This document shows, in pieces, positions 8,442 to 17,189 of a stretch of 64,000 nucleotides of DNA (its first letter is position 1; each line of letters opens with the position of its first letter). The notes under the pieces were generated by a model that saw only the letters and a list, made by a program, of their open reading frames with translations, was not told where the DNA came from and did no database searches. Both the position numbers and the translations under genes were made by a program. The stretch covers positions 23,340-87,339 of the forward strand of contig QQVP01000089.1 in the NCBI GenBank assembly GCA_003389215.1, written 5' to 3'. The DNA comes from Planctomycetota bacterium (GTDB lineage: Bacteria > Planctomycetota > Planctomycetia > Pirellulales > UBA7805).

Positions 8442-9043
8442 TCCCCACATAAGGGGTGCCGACCGCTGATTCTAAGTTCCCCGAAGCTCTACCTCGGATG
8501 TGGACTTTCTCTGGAAGGCGAGTCGCCAACCGTGCTCGATCGAGCGGATTAGCGCGGTTTTCAGGTGCGATTTCAACGACAATCGTGCGTGTTCGTCGCA
8601 TGCGCAAATTGCCGGGTTTGCACGCTGGAGCGAATTCCGCGTTACTCGGGGCAGCGTTTTCCTTTTCCGCAGCTTCTGGGCTGGAATCGGTATTTCTGAG
8701 AGGCCTCTGGTCTAGATTAATAAGCTAGGTAACATAGAATCCTAGTCATCTTGCCTAGGGGTCAATGTCAGCCTGTAGTTTGCAAGTTGCCAGACTGCAT
8801 GGTTGACAAACGTTGCAGCCATGCTAATTTACCAGCCTAACCTATGCAGTCAGGAAAGACTTCCTAATCGGTAAAGTCTCGCAGGCATTGCACGTGCATG
8901 CGGGCGCGAAGCCGAGTGCGAGGTTTGGCGAGTTAAATATCCCGACGATACGGGCCGTCGCTGTCGTTGGGGGAGAAGAGGAGGCGGCAAGTTCGTTTGG
9001 GAATCCCATGTTTTAGGTACCTGTTAGTTTGGAGGATTCGAGG
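8442..9043 (+). promoter_or_regulatory. AT-rich regulatory region and long leader of the Cys-rich gene
   Basis: About 600 bases without a credible gene. The stretch 8695-8860 is much richer in A and T than its surroundings. It has several CTAGG/CCTAG elements (around 8724, 8743 and 8754). A strong promoter lies at 8803-8830, and a perfect ten-base palindrome TGCACGTGCA at 8889-8898 lies in the transcribed leader. The leader is about 207 bases and ends in a ribosome-binding site (GGAGGATTCGAGG). Confidence 0.55.
8803..8830 (+). promoter_or_regulatory. strong sigma-70 promoter for the Cys-rich exported protein
   Basis: A perfect TTGACA (8803-8808), a 16-base spacer and TAATTT (8825-8830). The predicted start is near 8837, about 207 bases upstream of the ATG at 9044. 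Confidence 0.65.
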
Positions 9044-9433
9044 ATGAATCGTACTCTGGTCTTCGGGATCGCGTTGTTCTTCGCGGTCGTTGGTCTCGCC
9101 CTCACGGGCGGTGAGAAGCAAGCTGTGGCTGGCCATGGCTGCCATGGTTGCGGCGGCTGCGATTGTGCCGCCGACTGTGATGGTGGCTGCCATTGCGCGA
9201 GCGATTGCAAGTGCCGCGGTCGTCGTCGTTGCTGTGGTCGTCGCGCTCGCTGCTGCGGTCGTCACCGCTGCGGTGGTCGTCGCTGCCGCGGTTGCAACGG
9301 TTGCAACGGTTGCCACAATGGTTGCGCCAGCTCGTGCGGTGGCGATGCCCACAGCGAAGCCGGCCCGGAAGAAGCTCCCGCTTCGTACACCGGTGGCCCG
9401 CTCGCTTTCCGTCAGGTTTCTTTCGTTCGCTAA
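9044..9433 (+). CDS. small exported protein with a 20-cysteine core
   Basis: The ATG at 9044 is preceded by GGAGG at good spacing. The 129-aa product opens with a clear signal peptide (FGIALFFAVVGLALTG). A cysteine-dense segment of about residues 33-98 follows, with 20 Cys plus several His in patterns such as CHGCGGCDC, CCGRRARCC and CNGCNGCHNGC. The tail is ordinary and lacks cysteine. The core is also rich in Arg and Gly. Metal binding (metallothionein-like) or a dense disulfide network in the periplasm or cell surface are both plausible. I know no exact family. It has its own strong promoter and a strong terminator, so it is monocistronic and probably highly expressed. Confidence 0.8.
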   Translation: MNRTLVFGIALFFAVVGLALTGGEKQAVAGHGCHGCGGCDCAADCDGGCHCASDCKCRGRRRCCGRRARCCGRHRCGGRRCRGCNGCNGCHNGCASSCGGDAHSEAGPEEAPASYTGGPLAFRQVSFVR

Positions 9434-9518
9434 TCCAGCGAGCGAGGGGCGATTGCCCGGCTAACCGCTAGCCGGGTAGTCACCCATCGGAACTGACAGA
9501 GAGTGCACGATACAAAGA

Positions 9519-9551
9519 GGCCGGACCTCACTGCGAGGTCCGGCCTTTTTT
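9519..9551 (+). terminator. intrinsic terminator of the Cys-rich gene
   Basis: A perfect 11-base-pair stem (GGCCGGACCTC / GAGGTCCGGCC) with a five-base loop, followed by six T. It sits 86 bases after the stop codon. Confidence 0.9.
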
Positions 9552-9723
9552 GTTATCTAGTTGGTAGCGGTTGGGCTGCTTGGCCAGTCTTGGCGGCGCC
9601 CGCCCGCTCCCGTTCGAGAAACGGACCGAATTTGGACGATTCTACGAGCACGGATTGCCCTTTGCGGCGACGCGTCTCGTGTGTCCCCTTTGCCAGCCCT
9701 CGCCACGCCCGAGAAACAACCCC

Positions 9724-10476
9724 ATGGCCCGACGCCCTCCCCATGATGCCGAAGAGTCGCGGGCGGCAGGAATGCCGTCCGACGGGCTGCGGACCCTGAT
9801 CTCCTTCCTGCTGTTCCTGCACCTGTTCGCCCTCAGCGTGGCGGTGTTGTCCCGGACCGGCACGGTCTCGGGCTTTCGTAGCGCCCTGCGGACCCGGACC
9901 GGGGTCAGTCACTACCTGAACCTGCTGGGCATGGATCTGGGGTACGACTTTCACCTGACGCGCAATATGCCGGACGATTTCGACCACGTGGTCGACCTGG
10001 TGCTCGACGCGCCCACCGGGTTTCGGGGAGAGCAGGAGGTAATCGAGCAACAGCAGCTCGAGACGATCGAGTTGATGCCTGAGGACGTCTGGCCGGGAGC
10101 CCGGAAACGGCGCTATCTGAGCCTGGGTCTGAGCGTGGCCGCGAACGCGTCTAATGACGAAATCGCCAGCGAGATTCCCAAGGCCCTGGTGACGGGGCTC
10201 CTCGCGCAGCACGGTCGGACCGATGGCAAGCACTACTTCCGCTGTCGGACGATTCGCCCCCGCAACTGGGGCGACGAGGCGAACACCGATCCTCACGATC
10301 CGCGGTACTACTTCAACGACTACATGGCCGACGTGGTGGCCACAGGTCCCGGACAGTGGAATCTCGTGAAGGTCGTGAGCGAGGGCGAAGCGACCCAGCT
10401 GCAGCGGCAGTCGACTTCCGACCCCGCGACGCAGTCGCCGCCAGGTTCCGGCGAGCGCGAGGGGACTCAGCCATGA
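9724..10476 (+). CDS. membrane protein partner of the HTTM protein
   Basis: Starting at the ATG at 9724 (MARRPPHDAEE) gives 250 aa. One hydrophobic segment near the N-terminus (LRTLISFLLFLHLFALSV) is followed by a soluble domain of about 190 residues with conserved-looking patches (NLLGMDLGYDFHLTR, DPRYYFNDYMADVV). The stop codon overlaps the ATG of the HTTM gene (ATGA at 10473-10476). This implies translational coupling and probably a joint complex. The soluble part is presumably extracytoplasmic. I do not recognise a named family. Confidence 0.75.
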   Translation: MARRPPHDAEESRAAGMPSDGLRTLISFLLFLHLFALSVAVLSRTGTVSGFRSALRTRTGVSHYLNLLGMDLGYDFHLTRNMPDDFDHVVDLVLDAPTGFRGEQEVIEQQQLETIELMPEDVWPGARKRRYLSLGLSVAANASNDEIASEIPKALVTGLLAQHGRTDGKHYFRCRTIRPRNWGDEANTDPHDPRYYFNDYMADVVATGPGQWNLVKVVSEGEATQLQRQSTSDPATQSPPGSGEREGTQP

Positions 10477-11558
10477 CCGCCTTTCTGAGCAACTATTTCG
10501 CGCTGTTTGTCAACCGTTTCGGCCAAGGCTGGAATCGTTTTTGGTACACGCCCCGCGATGGCTATTCACTGGGGCTGATGCGGCTCTGCCTGGGCGTGCT
10601 CCTGCTCTACCTGCACCTCACGTACACGCCTGACGTGGTGCGGTTCTTCGGTACCGACGGGGTCATCTCCCCCGAGGTGGTCGTAGAGATGCGGCAAAGG
10701 ATCATTACCGGCGAGCAGAATCAGATCCGGTATACAACCATCAATCCCAGGTATCTCTCGTATCTGTACCTCTTCGACGACGCCTTTTCTCTGCGCGCAG
10801 TGCACCTGATCGGAGCAGTGATCCTGTTGCTGTTCACGATCGGTCTGAAGAGCCGTGTGATGTGCGTGCTCGCCTGGCTGATTACGCTCTCTTACATGCA
10901 TCGGGCCCCGTTCGTCACCTCGGCGGTCGAACCGATCGTCTGCCTGTTGCTGTTCTACATGTGCTTTGGTCGTTCGGGGGCCTCCTTCTCCGTCGACAGC
11001 TGGCTGGCCCGTCGCCGCGCGGCGCGGGAGCCAGGCTTTGCCCGTGAGCTGGAAGAGAAATCGCTCAGCTTCGGCAATACGATCGCATTGCGGCTCATGC
11101 AGGTTCACGTGACCGTGATCTACCTGGCGATGGGACTCGCCAAGCTCTCCGGCCCGCCGATCGTGACCGAAGGGAGTGCCTGGACGAACCCCTGGGGTGC
11201 CGGCCACGCCGTGTGGCTGTTGATTGCCCGTCCCGAGTCGCCGTGGGTGAACCTGGACTGGATTGCCGGCTATCCCTACCTGTTTCAGTCTTGGACGCTG
11301 GCGATCGTGGTCTTCGAGCTGGCGTTTGGCGTCTTCATCTGGAACCGCCTGGCCCGGCCGCTGATGCTGCTGGTGGCGCTTCCGATGTGGGGCAGCCTGG
11401 CCCTGATCAGCGGCATCGCGCCGTTCAGCGTGGCGATGTTGATCGCGAACCTGGCGTTCTTCGATCCGGAGGAATGGCGCGAGCTTGGTCAGGCCCGCGG
11501 CGCCGCGGAAGATGCGGCAGCGGAGAGCCGGGAACCGGGTCGCGCGGCAACCGCTTGA
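10473..11558 (+). CDS. HTTM-domain (vitamin K-dependent gamma-carboxylase-like) membrane protein
   Basis: The 361-aa protein begins at the ATG at 10473 inside the previous stop codon. It has the HTTM layout: an N-terminal segment (FWYTPRDGYSLGLMRLCLG) entering the first of about seven hydrophobic helices, a loop with FGTDGVISPE, and helices containing MHRAPFVTSAVEPIV and QVHVTVIYLAMGLAKLSGP. HTTM proteins share ancestry with the membrane part of gamma-glutamyl carboxylase, but most bacterial members have no known activity. The pair with the upstream membrane protein is the main functional clue. Confidence 0.8.
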   Translation: MTAFLSNYFALFVNRFGQGWNRFWYTPRDGYSLGLMRLCLGVLLLYLHLTYTPDVVRFFGTDGVISPEVVVEMRQRIITGEQNQIRYTTINPRYLSYLYLFDDAFSLRAVHLIGAVILLLFTIGLKSRVMCVLAWLITLSYMHRAPFVTSAVEPIVCLLLFYMCFGRSGASFSVDSWLARRRAAREPGFARELEEKSLSFGNTIALRLMQVHVTVIYLAMGLAKLSGPPIVTEGSAWTNPWGAGHAVWLLIARPESPWVNLDWIAGYPYLFQSWTLAIVVFELAFGVFIWNRLARPLMLLVALPMWGSLALISGIAPFSVAMLIANLAFFDPEEWRELGQARGAAEDAAAESREPGRAATA

Positions 11559-11580
11559 CCGCGGACCGGTCGCCTCTGCG

Positions 11581-11620
11581 ATCGCGGCGTCGCTTCAACG
11601 ATCGCCGCGTCTCTTCAACG
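11581..11620. repeat. two tandem copies of a 20-base unit
   Basis: 11581-11600 and 11601-11620 are the same 20-base unit with two mismatches (core CTTCAACG). They lie in the convergent gap between the HTTM gene and the NtrC-type regulator. Confidence 0.7.
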
Positions 11621-11634
11621 AGCCGAGAGGCGTT

Positions 11635-13071
11635 CTAGCGTCCCAGCGGGGCCGTGGCCTCGAAACCGGTCGCAGGAGCCGCTGCCTCGGCGACGCCGCG
11701 GCGCTCTTCCAGACCGAGACGCTTCATCTTTTTGTAGAGCGTCGTCCGATTGATGCCCAACTGGTCGGCCGTCTCGTTGCGGTTCCAGTTGTTGGCGTTC
11801 AGGACGTCGAGGATGATCTGACGCTCCGGACCCTCGAGAGCCTCCTTGAGCGTCCGTGTGCCGACGTTGACCTGCCCCACGTTTGCCGCGGGCAGGCTCA
11901 CGGGCTGCAGCGGCAGATCGGCCAGTCCGATTCGATCGCCCTTGCCGAGCAGCACGGCCCGCTCGATGAGGTTCTGCAACTCGCGGACGTTGCCGGGCAG
12001 GGGATGGCTCTGCAGGGCGCTCATCGCCTCTTCGGTGAAGCCCAGCAGCTCCTTGCCCGCGTCCTGGCAGATCTGGGCGAGGAAGTGGTCGGCGAGGAGC
12101 GGAATGTCGGAGACCCGCTCGCGAAGCGGGGGCAGCTCCAGATTGATGACGTTGATGCGGTAGAAGAGGTCCTGCCGGAACGTGCCGTCGGCCACGCGGG
12201 CGGCCAGGTCTTCGTTGGTGGCAAGAATCACGCGGGTGTCGACGTGGAAGGTCTCTGAGCCGCCGACTTGTTCGAACTGCAGGTCCTGCAGTACCCGCAG
12301 CAGCTTGACCTGCATGCCGGGGCTGGCGGTGCCGATTTCGTCGAGGAAGATCGTGCCACCGTCGGCCTGGGCGAACTTGCCGATCTTGTTCGTGCCGGCG
12401 CCGGTGAAGGCACCCGCCACGTGGCCGAAGAGTTCGCTTTCCAACAGCGTTTCGGGCAGCGCGCCACAGGCGACTTCCACAAACGGCTGATCGCGGCGAC
12501 TGCTGCGACGGTGCAACGCCCGAGCGATGAGCGACTTTCCGGTACCGCTCTCGCCGGTGATCAACACGGTCGAGCGGGTGTCGGCGACCGATTCGATGAT
12601 GTCGAAGATCCGCTGCATGCGGTGGTCGTGGCCGACGACGTTCTCCATGCCGAAGCGCAGATCGAGTTGGGCCTTGAGGTTGTCGTTCTCCCGCAGCACT
12701 TCGCGCTGGGAAAGGGCCCGCTCGATCGCCATTTCGAGTTCTTCATCGATGAGCGGCTTGGTGAGAAAGTCGAAGGCACCGGCCCTCACGGCCTCGATGG
12801 CCGTTTCGACCGTGCCGTATCCGGTCATCAAGATCACCGTCACGCCGGGATGGTTGCGGCGGCAGTGGGCCAGAATGTCGAAGCCATCGCCGTCATCGAG
12901 GCGAATGTCGGCCAGCACGACGTCGTAGGCACGGGCGTCGATGGCGTCGATGGCGTCGCCGAACTTGGCGGTTTCGTCGACGGCGTAGCCCTGCTCGCGG
13001 AGCCATTCGGCCATCGACTTGAGCACGTGGCGATCGTCGTCCACGAGCAGAAGGGAACCCTTCGTCTTCAT
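11635..13071 (-). CDS. sigma-54-dependent response regulator (NtrC family)
   Basis: The 478-aa protein has three standard domains. A receiver occupies about residues 1-120, with the acidic pocket VDDD at 10-13 and phospho-acceptor Asp55 in VVLADIRL. An AAA+ sigma-54 activator domain follows, with Walker A GESGTGKS near 172, the sigma-54 contact loop GAFTGA near 219 and Walker B GGTIFLDEI. The C-terminus has a Fis-type HTH (NRNETADQLGINRTTLYKK). It activates transcription by sigma-54 RNA polymerase after phosphorylation. No histidine kinase adjoins it, so its signal is unknown. Confidence 0.93.
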   Translation of the reverse strand: MKTKGSLLLVDDDRHVLKSMAEWLREQGYAVDETAKFGDAIDAIDARAYDVVLADIRLDDGDGFDILAHCRRNHPGVTVILMTGYGTVETAIEAVRAGAFDFLTKPLIDEELEMAIERALSQREVLRENDNLKAQLDLRFGMENVVGHDHRMQRIFDIIESVADTRSTVLITGESGTGKSLIARALHRRSSRRDQPFVEVACGALPETLLESELFGHVAGAFTGAGTNKIGKFAQADGGTIFLDEIGTASPGMQVKLLRVLQDLQFEQVGGSETFHVDTRVILATNEDLAARVADGTFRQDLFYRINVINLELPPLRERVSDIPLLADHFLAQICQDAGKELLGFTEEAMSALQSHPLPGNVRELQNLIERAVLLGKGDRIGLADLPLQPVSLPAANVGQVNVGTRTLKEALEGPERQIILDVLNANNWNRNETADQLGINRTTLYKKMKRLGLEERRGVAEAAAPATGFEATAPLGR

Positions 13072-13685
13072 ATCACTGCTCCCCAGCGGCGAATTCGTGA
13101 TTCGTCCAAATTGGCAACTCGATCACCAGGCGTTCACGGCCGCGCCGCGGGATCGAGGGATCGTATCGATTTTGCAACCGCGGAGGCCGGAACGTGCCGG
13201 TCCGCGGTCGGTCTTCCGTCGACAGAATCCACCCTGGGGAGAGTTTTTCTCGGGAAAAACGGTGGCTGTCGTCAAATATCTACGTCACAAGTGGCGGTCG
13301 GTCAACGAACTGTTTGGCGGGTTTGGCTTCGCTTGGGTCGGGCCGACGTGAGGCCGGCCCGCTCCGATCGACACTTCCGAGAACGGCTCGATAACCCCGG
13401 AAGACGGTTCAGGACGGCTCACCAGAATATCCAGCGGAGTCGGCGTGAATGACAGCCCGATCGAGGGGGTGTTTTTCGAGTGTAGCGGGCTACTATTCTG
13501 GATGAAGGCACCCTGAGATCGTCTTGTTGGGGGGACGGCTTGTGCTCGGGGTGTCTTGCGTAGAGCGGTATGTCAGGGCAACGTATTGCTCGTCGATGGC
13601 GTGGCCTGGCGAGACGCAGCAGCGTCGGCGGCGGGCGGAGAAGTTGAACATACCGGCTCGACAAATTGAAGCAGAGAGGTGACCT
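13072..13685. other. divergent intergenic region between two response regulators
   Basis: 614 bases. I find no convincing gene, no sigma-54 (GG-N10-GC) promoter and no strong sigma-70 promoter. TACTAT at 13491-13496 could be a -10 box for the rightward gene, but it lacks a matching -35. Confidence 0.5.
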
Positions 13686-14315
13686 ATGGGTATTGACGTC
13701 TTGATCGCGGATGACCACGAGGTGGTTCGTACCGGTTTGGTGAGTTTGCTGGATGGTACGGATATCAAGATCGTGGCCGAGGCGGCGAACGGGAAGGAGG
13801 CGGTGACGAAGGCGATCAAGCACAAGCCCGACGTCGTGCTGCTCGATATCCGCATGCCGGGCGAGGACGGGCTGAAGGCCCTCGATCAGATTCACAAGAA
13901 GCTGCCCAAGACCCCGGTCGTGATGCTCTCGACCTACGACAATCCCACCTACATTGCGCGGAGCGTGGCCCTGGGCGCTGCGGACTACGTGCTCAAGGGT
14001 TGCAGCCGCCGTGACCTGATTGCCACGATTCGTGCGGCCGCCTCGGGACAATCGCCCACGCGACGAGGCGAGATGCGTCGTGTCGCCGGAACGCTCGAGC
14101 GACGTCTGCAGGCCGAAGACGACATTCCGCTGACTACGCGAGAGACGCAGGTCTTGCGTCACATCGCCCTGGGCCTCTCCAACAAGGAGATCGCCATGTC
14201 GCTCGAGATCAGCGTCGAGACGGTCAAAGAGCACGTGCAGAACATTCTGCGGAAGATTGGCGTCTCGGACCGGACGCAGGCCGCTGTCTGGGCCGTGCGT
14301 CGCAATCTCGTCTAG
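13686..14315 (+). CDS. LuxR/NarL-family response regulator
   Basis: The 209-aa protein is preceded by a GAGAGGTGA ribosome-binding site. The receiver domain has acidic residues in IADDHEVVRTG and phospho-acceptor Asp54 in VVLLDIRMPGEDG. The C-terminal LuxR helix-turn-helix is TTRETQVLRHIALGLSNKEI followed by a recognition helix with SVETVKEHVQNIL. It is expected to bind DNA as a phosphorylated dimer. No cognate sensor kinase is nearby. Confidence 0.92.
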   Translation: MGIDVLIADDHEVVRTGLVSLLDGTDIKIVAEAANGKEAVTKAIKHKPDVVLLDIRMPGEDGLKALDQIHKKLPKTPVVMLSTYDNPTYIARSVALGAADYVLKGCSRRDLIATIRAAASGQSPTRRGEMRRVAGTLERRLQAEDDIPLTTRETQVLRHIALGLSNKEIAMSLEISVETVKEHVQNILRKIGVSDRTQAAVWAVRRNLV

Positions 14316-14349
14316 CAGTCGGCGGCCGAGACGGCCGAGACCGCCCGCC

Positions 14350-15249
14350 TCAGTTCGCCCGCGGATGGGCCCGCTCGTAGACCTCGCGCAGGCCCGCGGT
14401 GCTGATGTGCGTGTAGATCTGCGTGGTGACCAGGCTCTTGTGCCCCAGCAGTTCCTGGACGCTGCGGATATCCGCGCCCCGATCGAGCAGATGCGTGGCA
14501 AAGCTGTGCCGCAACGTGTGCGGCGTGGTGCGCAGATCGAGATCGCTCTGCTTCAGGTACTTTTCCAGCATGCGAGCCACGCTCCGCGCGGTGAGCCGGG
14601 TGCCGAACTTGTTGACGAACACCGGGGCCTGGCGACCATTCTTCTCGCGCTTCGAGAGCTCGCGTCGCGCGAGCCAGGCGTCCAGGGCCCGGCGGGCATA
14701 GGACCCGATGGGGGCCAGCCGCTCGCGACGGCCCTTGCCGCGCACGCGGACGACCGAGGCGTCGAAGTCGAGATCGCCGTCGGAAAGCCCGACCAGTTCG
14801 CTCACGCGGAGACCCGCGGAGTAGGCCGTTTCCAGAATGGCCCGATCCCGCAAGCCGAGCGGCGTGTTGCTCGGCGGCGACTCAAGCAGGCGGCCGATCT
14901 CGTCGTTGGAGAGAAAGTGCGGCAGGCTGCGACCCTTGCGCGGGTTCCGCAGCGGCTTGGCCGGGTTGTGCTCGATCCATCCTTCCCGCTGACCGAAGCG
15001 AAAGAAGCTGCGCAGCGACGCCAGACGACGGGCGATCGTCGTCTTGGCATAGCCCGCCTCGTGCAGGCTGGAGACGTAACCGCGTAGATCGAGGGTGGTG
15101 ATGTCTCCGGCGTCGGGCAGCTGGCCGTCCGTTTCTTCGAGATACTCGGCCAGCGCCGCCAGATCTTCGCGGTAGCTCTTGACGGTCAGCTCCGAGGCGT
15201 TCCGCTCGACCTCGAGATATTGCAGGAATCGCTGGGCGGCGTCTTCCAT
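14350..15249 (-). CDS. xerC: tyrosine recombinase XerC
   Basis: The 299-aa site-specific recombinase has a complete active site: Arg148 (GLRVSEL), Lys172, His244 and Arg247 ([12 protein letters not shown]), His270 (LLGHKS) and nucleophile Tyr279 (IYTH). The N-terminal SAM-like domain covers roughly residues 1-95. The phrase VQELLGH favours XerC over XerD. XerCD resolves chromosome dimers at dif near the terminus. The gene seems to be the last of a leftward group including the 81-aa gene at 15306. There are no integrase-type attachment repeats, so a phage integrase is unlikely. Confidence 0.9.
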   Translation of the reverse strand: MEDAAQRFLQYLEVERNASELTVKSYREDLAALAEYLEETDGQLPDAGDITTLDLRGYVSSLHEAGYAKTTIARRLASLRSFFRFGQREGWIEHNPAKPLRNPRKGRSLPHFLSNDEIGRLLESPPSNTPLGLRDRAILETAYSAGLRVSELVGLSDGDLDFDASVVRVRGKGRRERLAPIGSYARRALDAWLARRELSKREKNGRQAPVFVNKFGTRLTARSVARMLEKYLKQSDLDLRTTPHTLRHSFATHLLDRGADIRSVQELLGHKSLVTTQIYTHISTAGLREVYERAHPRAN

Positions 15250-15305
15250 GACCGCAACCTACGGGCAGGGAGCGCGACGACCACATCGGTCGCATCGTCG
15301 CGCGT

Positions 15306-15551
15306 CTAGCGGAGGTCGTCCTTGTCGCTGGTCAGCGGCAGGTCGAAGCGTCGCACGGGCCGGGGCTCGTTGGCGGTGCGGCGAATCTTCTGGCTCAGCA
15401 CGGCGGCGTCGTACCAGGTGAAACTGAGGTCGGGGTTCGAAGCGTAGCGTCCCAACGTCCGCAGCGCGGCGGCGCGACTCGAATCGTCAAAGAGAAAGAC
15501 GTAGCGTTCCTCGCCCTTGACCAGTGCCAGTACGTTTAGATCATCCGTCAC
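15306..15551 (-). CDS. small conserved-looking protein upstream of xerC
   Basis: An open frame continues upstream to 15722, but the best start is the GTG at 15551: it has a GGAGGA site about eight bases upstream, and the coding character begins there (TDDLNVLALVKGEERYVFLF). The 81-aa product is soluble with mixed alpha/beta character and no Cys. It contains DDSSRAAALRTLGRYA and NPDLSFTWYDAAVLSQKI. It lies 56 bases upstream of xerC on the same strand, suggesting co-transcription. Function unknown. Confidence 0.65.
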   Translation of the reverse strand: MTDDLNVLALVKGEERYVFLFDDSSRAAALRTLGRYASNPDLSFTWYDAAVLSQKIRRTANEPRPVRRFDLPLTSDKDDLR

Positions 15552-15754
15552 AGCGGGGTTCCTCCATTCCGTTAGAGCGAGGCTGTCGATCGCGAGCGAC
15601 GCGGTAACGCGCGAAACAGGAGAACGTCCTGGTGTTCTCAACTGGCAGTTCGCGGCGGGGGTGGCAACGGGTCGCGGACCAGGGCGGGACCGGGCGAGAT
15701 GCTCGAAGCTCCCCGGCGACATGGTCGCAGGCCGTCGCTAGCGGCTCTAAGCAC

Positions 15755-16981
15755 TTATCGGTCTTTTCGCCACCGATACACCACTCGCGATTTATCCGCG
15801 CCGCCGCGTGCCGATAGCATTTCGGCAATGTGCTTGTGGCAGCAGAAGCGGATGAAGTCGTCGCTGCGCTGAAGATAGCCCTGCCAGCCGCCATAGCGGG
15901 CGTCGTCGCGGAAGCCGTAGTAAGAGGCCAACGCCGTCGTAAAGTCCGAGTCATTCCCGTGATAGATGCGGGTGTGACGCAGCACCGGCTCGTTCGAAGG
16001 ACGGCAGGCGGGCCGCTGAGCTTGCGGACCGGGCGGCACGAAGCCGCGCGGATCGGGCCAGTCCGGCGGAAGCATTGCTCCACCTGGCGCGGTCGCGACG
16101 CCTGAGCCGAAGGCGACGTCTGTACCGGTCGTTTCGACGAAGGCTACCGCGCGCGCTTCGCGGGCGCTGTCGTCGCTCTCATCTTCGGGTGCCCGATTGT
16201 CGTAGCGGTCGTCGTAGCCGCCCCCTTCATACATCCCGCCGTCGTACCTCTCGTCGTCGTACATCCGCTCATCGCCGCGGTCGTCTGCGGCTCCCCGCGA
16301 CCCACGCGGGCCATCCTCCGGCGACGAGGCGGGCGAGGTGCCCGGGGGCAGTTCCTCCTCGGGAAGCGGGATCGATTCCGCAGGCGCCTGCATCGGCGGC
16401 ACCCGTGGCAACATTTCGGGGTGAGGCGTTTGCGTGGCCATCTGCGCCTTGGCCAGGGCGAACTCCGCCTCGTAGATGAGCGGCTCGGGAATGAACTCCT
16501 CCTCGTCGCTGCCAAAGGGCAGGCCATAGCCGGGCGGAATGGGATGGAAACAAGGATTCGCCGCGTACCAGTTCACGGCCAGGCCGCAACGCGGGGGATA
16601 GTAGGGAGTGAACTCGGTGATCGAGCCGATCACAACCGCGTCGACGCCCAGGGCCATACAGAGTTTGCGGCGGTGGTCAGGGTCGGCCAGATTGACGTGG
16701 AGTTCGCGGACCACGTTCATCGTGACCGACACCGGCAGCACCTCGAACCCCTGGAACTGCTGGAGTTCGTTGACGTACATCTCCGCGATCCGGCGCCCGT
16801 TGATGGTCGGTTCGCCGCTTTGGTTCACGAACTCCGCGACCGCGATCGTCGAGAGCTGCGGGAAGGGATTGCGGATCACCGGCTGGTGAGCCACCTCGGG
16901 GAAGAGCGCGCATCCCGTACCCACGGGCAGGGCACCCAGCGCGAGCAGCGCGAGATTGAGCCACGGTCGCAACGCCGACAT
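15755..16981 (-). CDS. exported (lipo)protein with a CsgG/FlgT-like N-terminal domain
   Basis: The 408-aa protein has an N-terminal hydrophobic segment (LNLALLALGALPVGTGC). The Cys could be lipidated although the lipobox is imperfect. Residues about 45-130 (TIAVAEFVNQSGEPTINGRR ... LGVDAVVIGSITEF) resemble the ABD-like fold of CsgG/FlgT/GNA1162-type envelope lipoproteins, in which a small ATP-binding-like domain senses or assembles at the outer membrane. The middle is a low-complexity stretch rich in Asp, Tyr, Gly and Arg (about 215-270). The C-terminus has a compact region with CCHKHIAEML. Exact role unknown. Confidence 0.65.
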   Translation of the reverse strand: MSALRPWLNLALLALGALPVGTGCALFPEVAHQPVIRNPFPQLSTIAVAEFVNQSGEPTINGRRIAEMYVNELQQFQGFEVLPVSVTMNVVRELHVNLADPDHRRKLCMALGVDAVVIGSITEFTPYYPPRCGLAVNWYAANPCFHPIPPGYGLPFGSDEEEFIPEPLIYEAEFALAKAQMATQTPHPEMLPRVPPMQAPAESIPLPEEELPPGTSPASSPEDGPRGSRGAADDRGDERMYDDERYDGGMYEGGGYDDRYDNRAPEDESDDSAREARAVAFVETTGTDVAFGSGVATAPGGAMLPPDWPDPRGFVPPGPQAQRPACRPSNEPVLRHTRIYHGNDSDFTTALASYYGFRDDARYGGWQGYLQRSDDFIRFCCHKHIAEMLSARGGADKSRVVYRWRKDR

Positions 16982-17189
16982 CGTGTGGCCAAACCTTTCG
17001 TCGAAGGAGTCAGCCCCCCCTTCGTTCCTGCGGTTTCAGCAGGCGGGCAACGCGCAGCGGCCGAGCAGCCGATGGAGTGCACCGCGCAGATCGTATCGTC
17101 AAAGTCGCTCTAGCTTCTCCAGCCGAAAAACGGGCCGGCCCAGAAACGGGTGCCGGCTGCTGGCTGATGGCAGTCGCTGCGCGCGGCGT

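Noticed and set aside
8456..8728. Possible small gene before the Cys-rich gene
   Set aside because: No ribosome-binding site and noncoding composition; the segment lies just upstream of the promoter at 8803.
9090..9464. Ala/Val-rich frame overlapping the Cys-rich gene
   Set aside because: Out-of-frame product of the repeated codons; the Cys-rich frame has the signal peptide and ribosome-binding site.
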